Shown one piece after another: positions 33,105 through 40,490 of a stretch of 54,809 nucleotides of DNA (positions are counted from its first letter, which is position 1; the number at the start of each line of letters is the position of its first letter). Under the pieces are notes generated by a model. That model saw only the letters and a list, made by a program, of their open reading frames with translations, made no database searches and had not been told where the DNA came from. Source of the DNA: Streptomyces rubellomurinus (GTDB lineage: Bacteria > Actinomycetota > Actinomycetes > Streptomycetales > Streptomycetaceae); NCBI RefSeq assembly GCF_000961885.1, contig NZ_JZKH01000050.1:1-54809 (forward strand), written 5' to 3'. A program made the position numbers and the translations under genes.

Positions 33105-34427
33105 CTAGCCCGGCAGCGAGTCCATGAAGGAGCTGACCGAGAACACCGCCTTGCCCGGACCGGCCGGCCCGTAGCCGGGCGGGGAGGAGAGGCCGAACTC
33201 CTCCAGCGTCCCCCGGTAGGCCTGCAGCAGCCGGATGTGGTACTCCAGCGGCGCGCCGTTCGGGTTGGCCTTGCCGAGCGGGGTGGTCGGCTCCGGGCAC
33301 CAGGTGGTGAAGCGCGGCACGACCCCGTGCGACATGAAGTAGCGCAGGCCCTCCTGGGTGGAGGCGATCGCCTCGTCCACCGTGGTGAAGCCGTGCGGCG
33401 CGGCCATCTCCACGCCCGCCACGAAGTTGGGGATCACGTTCTCCGGGCCGAACACCTCGGTGGAGTCCAGGATGCGGCGGTGCCACTCGTCGCGACCGAC
33501 GTAGCGCTCCTTGCCCGGGCAGTACAGCTCGAACAGCCGCTTGTCCCACACCTCGAAGTTGGGGTGGTAGATCCGCACGCCGTAGTCGTGGAAGCGCTGG
33601 ACGTCCGCGCGCGGCAGCGCCTGGGCGACCACCTTGCCGATCCACCGGCCGGGGAAGCGCTCCTCGATCGCCTTCGCGTACTGCCCGTAGAAGTCCGCCT
33701 CGTCCCGGCCGCCGACCTGCGAGGTGATCGCCCCGCCGGTGAGGGTGTAGGCCTGGGAGGCGCGGGCGGTGTCGTGCTTGTCGATCAGCTCCAGCGCCTC
33801 CAGCACCTCCTCGACCGGCTTGACCCCGGTGTACGGGCGGCCGGCCGCCTTGTGCTGGCGCCAGTTGTGGTTGATGTCGCAGTACTGGCACTCCTCCTTG
33901 GCGCCGAAGTACTGGCAGACCCGGAACACCGTGAGGTAGATCAGGTAACCCCACTGGATGGTCGGGGCGACCTCCATCACCGACTTCCCGTTGGCGAGGG
34001 TGTGCCGGTAGTAGTCCGGCATCGGCGGCAGGCCCACGTCGGCGATCCGCACGCCGTCCAGGTAGAGGCCCAGCGTGCCGTCGTCGCCGGCGCCGACCCG
34101 GTACGGCGAGTCCGGGTTGACCCGCACCGACACCACCGTGCGGCGCAGCCCGTACGGGCCGCCGGTGAGCACGACCTCCTCCGGCGGGCGGTTGAGCGCC
34201 GCCGCACCCAGCTCGGGCAGGGTGCGGTGGTCGAAGGAGAAGATGAAGTAGGACTTCGGTTTGACCTCGCCGCCCCCGGCGCCGGTGCTGCCGCTGAGCG
34301 CGGACTCGTCGAAGGCCATGCCGCCGCGCAGCAGGTCCTCCTTGATCACCGCCTCCCGGGGGACGTCGGGGAAGCGGCCCATCAGGTCCTCGACGAGTGC
34401 GGTGCGGCTGCCGGCCTGGCTGTCCAT
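33105..34427 (-). CDS. Radical SAM enzyme with unusual CX8CX2C motif
   Basis: 440 residues. A soluble N-terminal part (1-155) precedes a TIM-barrel-like radical-SAM core. The Fe-S cysteines appear to be C171, C180 and C183 in RVCQYFGAKEECQYCDINHNW, a CX8CX2C spacing rather than CX3CX2C. Further core features are AYTLTGGAITSQVGG, RIYHPNFEVWDKRL and PNFVAGVEMAAPHGF. The start ATG is preceded by GGAAGGAAG. The reaction cannot be told from sequence. Upstream lies one copy of a 67-bp direct repeat with a 40-bp palindrome. Confidence 0.85.
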   Translation of the reverse strand: MDSQAGSRTALVEDLMGRFPDVPREAVIKEDLLRGGMAFDESALSGSTGAGGGEVKPKSYFIFSFDHRTLPELGAAALNRPPEEVVLTGGPYGLRRTVVSVRVNPDSPYRVGAGDDGTLGLYLDGVRIADVGLPPMPDYYRHTLANGKSVMEVAPTIQWGYLIYLTVFRVCQYFGAKEECQYCDINHNWRQHKAAGRPYTGVKPVEEVLEALELIDKHDTARASQAYTLTGGAITSQVGGRDEADFYGQYAKAIEERFPGRWIGKVVAQALPRADVQRFHDYGVRIYHPNFEVWDKRLFELYCPGKERYVGRDEWHRRILDSTEVFGPENVIPNFVAGVEMAAPHGFTTVDEAIASTQEGLRYFMSHGVVPRFTTWCPEPTTPLGKANPNGAPLEYHIRLLQAYRGTLEEFGLSSPPGYGPAGPGKAVFSVSSFMDSLPG

Positions 34428-34457
34428 GCGCTGGTCTTCCTTCCTGGCACCGCTCCT

Positions 34458-34524
34458 GCACGGCGCCTGGGGCCATTCTTCTCCTCCTTACCCCGCCCCC
34501 GCGCACGCGGGCCCGGTCGACCGG
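34458..34524. repeat. 67-bp direct repeat, copy A
   Basis: Same length and 65 of 67 bases identical to 37573-37639; the only differences are C/T and G/C in the second half. It starts GCACGGCGCCTGGGGCCATT and ends GTCGACCGG. The two copies bound a 3.1-kb block with gene remnants, an exonuclease and an aminotransferase. On the minus strand it contains GGAGGAG followed by ATG. It lies just upstream of the radical-SAM gene. Confidence 0.9.
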
Positions 34525-34538
34525 GCCCGCGTGCGCGG
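34499..34538. repeat. Perfect 40-bp palindrome
   Basis: Two 20-base arms are fully complementary with no loop, centred on GTCGAC. Copy B of the direct repeat keeps only the central part. It could form a very stable cruciform or RNA hairpin between the radical-SAM gene and the remnant region. Confidence 0.9.
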
Positions 34539-34539
34539 C

Positions 34540-35077
34540 GTCATCACCGACGTGGAACCGGAGTGGCCGACGTGGATGCCGACCGACCCGGACTCGCCGG
34601 GCCGGATCGACGCCTCGACGATGCTGGCGTACGGCCTGATCCCGGAGGCCAACAAGGGCGCGATCGTGCATGCGCCGCTGCCGACCGTGCCGCAGCCCGG
34701 CGGGGTCACAGCAGCGCAACCGGGCACAGCGGCCGACCTCTACGGGCAGCGGCATTGGGAGGTGACTCCCGCGGGTGGTGTGCGGGAGTCACGGGCCCGG
34801 CTCGGCAGGGGACGGTTACGGCTCGTCGATGCTGGGCGATTCGATCACAACGTCGTCGCCATGGAGGGGGATGCTTTCTTCCAGCCGATACCTGGCGGCG
34901 GCCTCCCAGTTCTGCGCCGCGCCCTGGCCCTGCCGGAGGAGGAGCGGGAGCGGATGCGACGGGCCGCGCACGCCCGCGTGGTCGCCGAGCGGGACGCCAC
35001 CGCGCACCTCGCCGCGCTCCTTGCCCGGTTCTTCCCGGCTGCCGGCGGCTGCGCCGGTAGACTCCCCGGTCATCCGG
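34540..35077. pseudogene. Region of gene remnants without an intact gene
   Basis: Three short stretches keep coding-like base use. On the plus strand 34540-34735 reads VEPEWPTWMPTDPDSPGRID and AYGLIPEANKGAIVH, a fragment I cannot name. On the minus strand 34816-34925 reads NWEAAARYRLEESIPLHGDD and ends SPSIDEP-stop, also unnamed. On the plus strand 34915-35060 reads PEEERERMRRAAHARVVAER, like the last helix of a GT4-type glycosyltransferase. None has a start signal or full domain. The mix suggests repeated insertion and deletion next to the direct repeat. Confidence 0.5.
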
Positions 35078-35144
35078 TTCCGGATGCCCGTCAGCCGCGG
35101 TCACAGGCCACCACCAGCCAGCTCGACCCCCTGGAGGCCGCGCG

Positions 35145-35978
35145 ATGACGTCCCTGCCGCTGCTGCTCGTCGACGGCCACCACCTGCTGTACCGGGCCTG
35201 GTACGGGTTCGCCGCGCGGATTCACAGCCGGGACAAGCAGCACGACCGCACCGGCGTGTTCGGCTTCGCCGCGCTGCTGCGCAAGGCCCAGCTGCAGCAC
35301 GCTCCCGGCCATGAGGTCTTCGTGGTCTTCGACGCCGAGAACGGGACCCAGGAGCGCGTCGAGCAGGACGACGCCTACAAGGCCAACCGCGCCGCGCAGC
35401 CGGACCCGGGCCTGATGGAGTCCCTGATCCACGTCAAGGCTGCCCTCGACGAGAGCGGAGTGCGATGGATCGAGCAGGACGGCTGCGAGGGCGACGACGC
35501 CATCGCGACCCTCACCGTCCTCGCCCGCCGCCACGGCCGGCCCGTGGACGTGATGAGCGGCGACAAGGACTTCCTGCAGCTCCTCGCCGACACCGAGGTG
35601 CGCCTGCTGAACACCATGCTCGCCGAGCACCGCCGGTACAGCACGGGCCTCGATGTCGTGGCCCGCTACAGCGTGAGCGCCTCCCAGTGGCCCGACTACC
35701 GGGCTCTGACCGGCGACCCCGCGGACAACATCGCCGGCGTACGCGGCATCGGCACCAAGACCGCCGCCCGCCTGCTGCGCGAGGGCCGCTCTCTCGAGCA
35801 GATCCCCGCCGACGAGCTCCGGCCCACCTGGGCCGAGCAGTGGCCCGACGCGCTGCGGTGGCGCGAGATGATCCGCCTCGACCACAAGGTCGACCTGCCC
35901 GACGAACTCCTCACCGGCACACCGACTCCGGCCCTACCCCGAGCGGCGCTCCTCCTGGAGAGGCTGCGGCTGTGGTGA
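35145..35978 (+). CDS. Stand-alone 5'-3' exonuclease (flap endonuclease-like)
   Basis: 277 residues, equal to the exonuclease domain of DNA polymerase I without the polymerase. It begins LLLVDGHHLLYRAWYGF (first metal Asp), then VFVVFDAENGTQER, EQDGCEGDDAIATLTVLARR (acid cluster) and VMSGDKDFLQLL, and has the helix-hairpin-helix VRGIGTKTAARLL. All the expected metal ligands are visible. It should remove 5' flaps or RNA primers. ATG follows CTGGAGGCCGCG. It lies inside the block bounded by 67-bp direct repeats, so it is probably a second, acquired copy beside the housekeeping polA; that is inference. Confidence 0.88.
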   Translation: MTSLPLLLVDGHHLLYRAWYGFAARIHSRDKQHDRTGVFGFAALLRKAQLQHAPGHEVFVVFDAENGTQERVEQDDAYKANRAAQPDPGLMESLIHVKAALDESGVRWIEQDGCEGDDAIATLTVLARRHGRPVDVMSGDKDFLQLLADTEVRLLNTMLAEHRRYSTGLDVVARYSVSASQWPDYRALTGDPADNIAGVRGIGTKTAARLLREGRSLEQIPADELRPTWAEQWPDALRWREMIRLDHKVDLPDELLTGTPTPALPRAALLLERLRLW

Positions 35979-36137
35979 CCGCGCCCGGCACCGTGCTGGG
36001 GGAATTCGACGACCCTCGGACACCGGCGGTACGGCAGCCGAACACCCGCCTCCCGCCGGCCCGGTCCGCTAGTCTCACCAGGTCTGCACCGCAGAAGCCC
36101 GGCCAGCGCCCCGGACCAGGCGCGCGAAGGCCGTCCC

Positions 36138-37418
36138 ATGCACCGCATCACCCCCGCACCGGCACAGGCGGAATGCCTCACCGCGTTCGCCCGCCTGCGC
36201 GCAGGATCCCCCGCAGACGCGTTCGAGATCGGCGAAGGCTGCAACTTCTACCCGCCATCGCCCGATCTCGGCCGTCACCTCGGCGCACTGCTGCACAGCC
36301 TGGCCGCCCAGGGCAACCTCTCCCGATACCGTGACCCTTTCAAAGGAGGCGCCAAGGCGGCCTTCGCCGACCTCACCTCGGCACGGCTCGGCATCCCCCT
36401 GACCGCGCAGGACGTCACCTTCCTCCAAGGCGGCACCGAAGCCGCCAGCCTGACCATCTGCCACCTCGCGGCCACCGGCCACAGCCTCACCCTGCCCATC
36501 CCCAACTACTACGGCTTCGACCACTCCGCGGGCCGCTGGGGCGCACGCGTCGCGGCCTACTACCGTCACGACGGCGCCGTCCACCACAACCGCACGCTGC
36601 TCCGCAACCGAACCGCCCTCGTCGAGGTTCTCCCCAACGGCGTCACCGGCACATTCTTCAACCGACCTGGTGACCGCCCGGACTTCACCCTCCTCGACCT
36701 CGTGTTCCAAGTTGGCGCCCACCACGAACCCCTCGCCCTGGAAGCCGCGATCCAGTCCCGGGTGCGGGCCCTCGACCTCACCAGCAGCGCGGTCATCATG
36801 ACCGCCTCGAAAGACCTCGCGATGCCGGGTCTGCGCGCCGCCGCGATCATCACCCGCAACCGGGCACTGCAGCAGCACCTGACCGCGGACGCCTTCGACC
36901 GCGCCCCCACCAGCGCCCCGCTGACCTCGCTCCTGATGGTCCTCTACGCAGCCCTCCTGCATGCCGTCAACGGCCCGCCCGAGAACCTCGACAAGCGCCA
37001 CCACATGGCACAGCAGATCGTCCAGGACCATGGCCTGCCCCCTCTGCCTGACACCGCCACGACCCACCGCGTGCAAGCGCACCTGGACGGCATGGCCCGG
37101 CGCTTCCGCAGCAACAGCGTGCTGCTCACCGAAGCGGACAGCCCCCTCACCTTCGCAGACGGCCTGGCCCCAACAGCGGGGTACTCGGCGTTCCCTCGCC
37201 TGCGCCTCGATGAAGGGGACTTCCTGGGCTGGGTCCGCCGGTGTGGAGCGAACGGGCTACGGCTCAATCCCACGGTCCTCCACGCCGGCACCGCCGCCGC
37301 CTGGACAGCTCTTCACCCCGGCCGGAACCTGCGTGTCAACCTGTCCGAGTCCGCGGCACGGACGGCGACGGGACTGCAACGGCTGCATGCCGAGCTGGAG
37401 CGCTCAAGGCTGTATTGA
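36138..37418 (+). CDS. PLP-dependent aminotransferase, fold type I
   Basis: 426 residues. The PLP lysine is in IMTASKDLAMPGLRAA (Lys225), with an Asp at about residue 187 in the LLDLVFQ strand in place of the usual D-E/P-x-Y. LQGGTEAASLTICHL matches the phosphate-binding helix start and RNLRVNLSES carries the carboxylate Arg. The N-terminal EIGEGCNFYPPSPDLGRHL is close to the class I/II aminotransferase opening. It differs from housekeeping AspC/HisC types, so it may belong to a specialised pathway. GAAGG precedes the ATG. It follows the exonuclease gene by 160 bp on the same strand and lies inside the repeat-bounded block. Confidence 0.82.
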   Translation: MHRITPAPAQAECLTAFARLRAGSPADAFEIGEGCNFYPPSPDLGRHLGALLHSLAAQGNLSRYRDPFKGGAKAAFADLTSARLGIPLTAQDVTFLQGGTEAASLTICHLAATGHSLTLPIPNYYGFDHSAGRWGARVAAYYRHDGAVHHNRTLLRNRTALVEVLPNGVTGTFFNRPGDRPDFTLLDLVFQVGAHHEPLALEAAIQSRVRALDLTSSAVIMTASKDLAMPGLRAAAIITRNRALQQHLTADAFDRAPTSAPLTSLLMVLYAALLHAVNGPPENLDKRHHMAQQIVQDHGLPPLPDTATTHRVQAHLDGMARRFRSNSVLLTEADSPLTFADGLAPTAGYSAFPRLRLDEGDFLGWVRRCGANGLRLNPTVLHAGTAAAWTALHPGRNLRVNLSESAARTATGLQRLHAELERSRLY

Positions 37419-37480
37419 GCAGGTGTTTTGTGAGCCGGTCGGGCAGTGGGGGCGAGAGCCACGGGTCTGGGCAACGAGAT

Positions 37481-37591
37481 TCAGAGCCACCCTGGCTGAG
37501 GTGCGCGACACGCCGCGTTCGGAGGAGTGTCGTCGACTGGTTCGGTTGGCAGCGACACGCTGCGCCGTTCCCGCACGGCGCCTGGGGCCAT
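37481..37591 (-). CDS. Possible 36-residue small ORF at repeat copy B
   Basis: The minus strand of repeat copy B gives AAGGAGGAGAAGA directly before an ATG, an excellent ribosome site. The frame reads MAPGAVRERRSVSLPTEP and ends QPGWL-stop. Copy A gives the same signal and MAPGAVQERC, but that frame then runs through the radical-SAM gene out of frame. There is no recognised family and the peptide may not be made. It starts 71 bp past the kinase-fusion stop on the same strand. Confidence 0.25.
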   Translation of the reverse strand: MAPGAVRERRSVSLPTEPVDDTPPNAACRAPQPGWL

Positions 37592-37639
37592 TCTTCTCCT
37601 CCTTACCCCGCTCCCGCGCACGCGGCCCCGGTCGACCGG
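37573..37639. repeat. 67-bp direct repeat, copy B
   Basis: Second copy of the element at 34458-34524, same orientation, two mismatches. It lies 22 bp past the stop of the SPFH-kinase gene. The flanking palindrome is reduced to the central six base pairs on each side. Confidence 0.9.
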
Positions 37640-37661
37640 CTGTGGGCGCCGGGCCGGGTCA

Positions 37662-39266
37662 CTAGCCGGTGGGCGCGCTGTGCAGGTCGATCAGCGTGCG
37701 CACCGGGAGCGGCAGCCAGTCGCCGGCGGGCGGGCGGCTTCGGGAGAGGTGCTCGACGATCTGGGTAGGGGTCGGACGGCGGTGGGGGTCGTGGTCGAGA
37801 CAGCGGACGACCAGGTCGGCCAGTTGGGCCGGCAGCAGACCGAGGACGGACTCCGAGACCGCACTGTCGTCCAGCGGCACCGCCCCTCCGGCATGGCACA
37901 GCACCATGCCGAAGGCGTAGACGTCCGTGGCGAACGTGACCGGTCCTCCGATGTACTGCTCCGGGGCCAGGAATCCCCGCGTGCCGATCACCTGGTCGGA
38001 ACCGGTGAGCGTGGTGCCGTCGAGTGCCCGGGCAATGCCGAAGTCGATGACGCGAGGCCCGGTGCCGGAGATGATGATGTTGCTCGGCTTGAGGTCGCGA
38101 TGGACGATGTTGCAGGCATGGATCCCCTCCAGCGCCTCGGCGACACCGGCGGCCAGGGTGTGCAGACTCCGACTCGGCAACGCACCGAAATGCCTCAGGA
38201 CTTCGTGCAGAGGCAGGCCGGGGATGTACTCGGTGATCAGCCAGGGCGGATCGCCCTGCGGGTCGGCGGCGACCACCGACGCGGTGTGGAATCCACCGAC
38301 CCGGCGCACGGCCTCGATCTCACGGCCGAACCGCCGTCGGAACTCGGTGTCCGCGGCCAGCTCCGGCCTGATGACCTTCACCGCGACCAGGCGCTCACCG
38401 GCGGAACGCCCGAGGAAGACCGTCCCCATACCCCCCTCGCCCAGCCGAGCTGTCAGCTGGTAGCGGCCGATGCTGCGCGGGTCGTCCCCCCGCAACGGTT
38501 GATGGCTGGGCCCGAGCAACGCCTGCGGGGGCAGCAGCGGCGCGGCCGGTGTTCCCCCGTCCACCCCGACGACGGCTCCCGCAACCGCCCCCGCGTCGGC
38601 GCGCAGCGCCGCCGCTCTCGCCTCGCCCTCGGCCCTGAGCACCTCGGCCTGCTTCTCGCCCTCGGCCTTGAGGATCTGCGCCTGGCGCTGGCCCTCGGCG
38701 GTGAGGATCGCGGCGCGCTTGTCCCGCTCGGCGCGCATCTGCTTCTCCATCGAGTCCTGGATGGAGGTGGGCGGCTCGACCGTCCTGAGCTCGGCGCGGT
38801 TGACCCGGACGCCCCACCTGCCGGTGGCCTCGTTGAGGCCGCGGAGCAGGCCGGTGTTGACGACCTCGCGGGAGGCCAGGATGGTTTCGAGGTCCATCGA
38901 GCCGATGATGTTGCGCAGCGTGGTGCCGGTCAACTGCTCGATCGCCTCGGCGTAATCGGCGACCGCGTAGGTGGCGGCCCGCGGGTCGGTGACCTGGTAG
39001 TGGACCACCGTGTCGATGTTGACGACCAGGTTGTCCCGGGTGATCATCGGCTGCGGCGGGAACGGCACGACCTGCTCGCGCAGGTCGATCCGGGCGCGGA
39101 CGCGTTCGATGAACGGGATGACGAGGCGCAGGCCGGCGTTGAGCGTGCGCCTGTAGCGGCCGAAGCGCACCACGATCGCGGCGCGGGCCTGCGGGATCAC
39201 CCGGATCGGTCGGGCCAGGGCCAGCGCTACGACCAGCGCGATGAGAAGGATGAGTACCGGCTCCAC
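37662..39266 (-). CDS. SPFH/band-7 domain fused to Ser/Thr protein kinase
   Basis: 534 residues with two normally separate parts in one frame. Residues 3-19 form one membrane helix and 22-190 an SPFH/stomatin domain (VIPQARAAIVVRFGRYRR; FIERVRARIDLREQVV; LRNIIGSMDLETILASRE). Residues 175-225 are the typical coiled coil (EGQRQAQILKAEGEKQAEVL). From about 265 a Hanks-type kinase follows: P-loop GEGGMG 276-281, Lys297, HRD 389-391, DFG 408-410 and APE 434-436, all intact. The C-lobe is a few residues short around 455-475. GTG is chosen because GGCGAGGGGG precedes it and homologues begin at this point; ATG at 39300 is possible. Stomatin proteins scaffold membrane microdomains, so the kinase may be tethered there (inference). 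Confidence 0.87.
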   Translation of the reverse strand: MEPVLILLIALVVALALARPIRVIPQARAAIVVRFGRYRRTLNAGLRLVIPFIERVRARIDLREQVVPFPPQPMITRDNLVVNIDTVVHYQVTDPRAATYAVADYAEAIEQLTGTTLRNIIGSMDLETILASREVVNTGLLRGLNEATGRWGVRVNRAELRTVEPPTSIQDSMEKQMRAERDKRAAILTAEGQRQAQILKAEGEKQAEVLRAEGEARAAALRADAGAVAGAVVGVDGGTPAAPLLPPQALLGPSHQPLRGDDPRSIGRYQLTARLGEGGMGTVFLGRSAGERLVAVKVIRPELAADTEFRRRFGREIEAVRRVGGFHTASVVAADPQGDPPWLITEYIPGLPLHEVLRHFGALPSRSLHTLAAGVAEALEGIHACNIVHRDLKPSNIIISGTGPRVIDFGIARALDGTTLTGSDQVIGTRGFLAPEQYIGGPVTFATDVYAFGMVLCHAGGAVPLDDSAVSESVLGLLPAQLADLVVRCLDHDPHRRPTPTQIVEHLSRSRPPAGDWLPLPVRTLIDLHSAPTG

Positions 39267-39464
39267 TGCGGCCCCCTCGCCCGTCAGCACATCGGACATG
39301 CGATCCGGACGACGTCCGGCAGTGTCCGGGCCCGAAGTCTGACAGACGCGCATCGTGATGCCTATAGCCCGGCCGGCCGGGGTGAGGCTCAACTCCCGTG
39401 CGGTCCAAGACGGTGCCGACTTCTCCCCCCTCACGGGGGTGGCCGGGCGCCGGGGGCCGGGGGG

Positions 39465-40004
39465 CTACGCGCTCGCACCGATCCGGGCGGCGGCGGTGCC
39501 GAGGCCGACCGGGCCGCGCCGCAGCAGGGTGGGCAGGGTGGACTGGGTGCGGAAGTCCGTGTAGCGGCCCGTCCGGAGGTGCCAGGCGAGCCACCCGGCG
39601 ATCCAGTCCTGCCAGGCCCGGACGTGGCCGGTCAGTGCCGCGCGGTCCTCGGGCGAGAGCCGCATGTCGTCCGACAGGGCCGGGAGTTCGTTGTCGCGGA
39701 TGGACTCGAACTCGCGCAGGCGAGCGGTCAGGATGCCGTTCACCACGTCGACGGCCCGGGGCAGGTCACAGTCGGCGAAGCGCTGGAGCGCGATCAGGCC
39801 GTTGTGCACTTCGTCCTCGTGCTCGACGTCGAGCTGGTACGACACGATGTCGTTGGACCAGCCCGCCCAGTCGGCCACCGCGGCGTGCAGGCGGCGCACT
39901 GGGCGGCTCTCTCCCGGACCCAGCGCAGGCTGTGGGCGCGGGCCGTCTCCAGATGGGGGTTGAGGCGGGCGGGCCACGGCATGGAGAAGTCCGGCATCGT
40001 CATC
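39465..40004 (-). pseudogene. Broken terpene synthase
   Basis: The N-terminal 25-30 residues (MPDFSMPWPARLNPHLETAR, then AHSLRWVRE) read in one frame from 40004, matching the start of geosmin/germacradienol-type cyclases. At about 39910 the frame changes and the C-terminal third continues: WSNDIVSYQLDVEHEDEVHN, which is the Mg-binding NSE triad, and DWIAGWLAWHLRTGRY. About 150-180 middle residues including the Asp-rich motif are missing. It therefore cannot be active. It lies upstream of and divergent from the intact 2-MIB synthase. Confidence 0.85.
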
Positions 40005-40013
40005 GTCGTCACT

Positions 40014-40424
40014 GCGCGTTCCCTCGGGAAGCTCGTATCCGCGGCGGGCCGGTGTCGGACCGCCGACGACGGGCGATCCGCATTCGAACAGCCCCCGCCG
40101 TGACCGGCCCAACGCGCCACCAGTGGTCAGGACACGGGGGAGGGCGTGAAGTTGACGGTGCGTGGCGACGACCCACCGGCCCGGGTGCCGAACGGTGAGG
40201 CCGGGACAGGGGGCGCGCAGATGCATGACAAGGGCGCGTCCACACGCAGTCGGCAGGAACGTTCACCTGATCGGGTGTAGAAGATCGTCCGTTGCGATCC
40301 GGAACGCGCTTTCGCGCCTACGGTGGGGGACCGAGCGAGACGGGGTCCGAGGTGTGGATTTCCCCTTCGCGGCAGGCGGGGTGATGACCCGTCATATCTT
40401 GCGATCCTTCTCAGAGGAGGCTCC
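40014..40424. other. Intergenic region before the 2-MIB cluster
   Basis: About 410 bp between the terpene-synthase remnant and the small ORF upstream of 2-MIB synthase. It should hold the promoter of the 2-MIB pair. I see no convincing gene or -10/-35 pair. No cyclic-nucleotide-binding gene, which precedes 2-MIB synthase in several streptomycetes, is present here. Confidence 0.5.
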
Positions 40425-40490
40425 ATGCCCCTGCGCACCACAACGGGCTCACCGCCCGCGGACGTCCTCGCCGCGGGGGTGGGCGCATGA
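40425..40490 (+). CDS. 21-residue ORF coupled to 2-MIB synthase
   Basis: ATG follows the strong ribosome site AGAGGAGG by five bases. The peptide MPLRTTTGSPPADVLAAGVGA ends in TGA that overlaps the synthase ATG (ATGA). Translation of the synthase is therefore probably coupled to this ORF. It may be a leader peptide or the stub of a deleted upstream gene such as the cyclic-nucleotide-binding protein gene; sequence alone cannot decide. Confidence 0.5.
   Translation: MPLRTTTGSPPADVLAAGVGA

Noticed and set aside
33025..34755. Minus-strand 576-codon frame overlapping the radical-SAM gene
   Set aside because: It is in another frame and is Arg/Gly/Ala-rich without motifs; only its first codons, at repeat copy A, have a ribosome site, which is noted separately.
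34816..35073. 85-residue minus-strand protein
   Set aside because: Only the last third has coding-like base use; the first two thirds are antisense to a glycosyltransferase-like remnant and there is no ribosome site.
39267..39434. Longer start for the SPFH-kinase fusion
   Set aside because: The extra 56 residues have no resemblance to SPFH proteins and the GTG at 39266 has a better ribosome site and the expected N-terminus.
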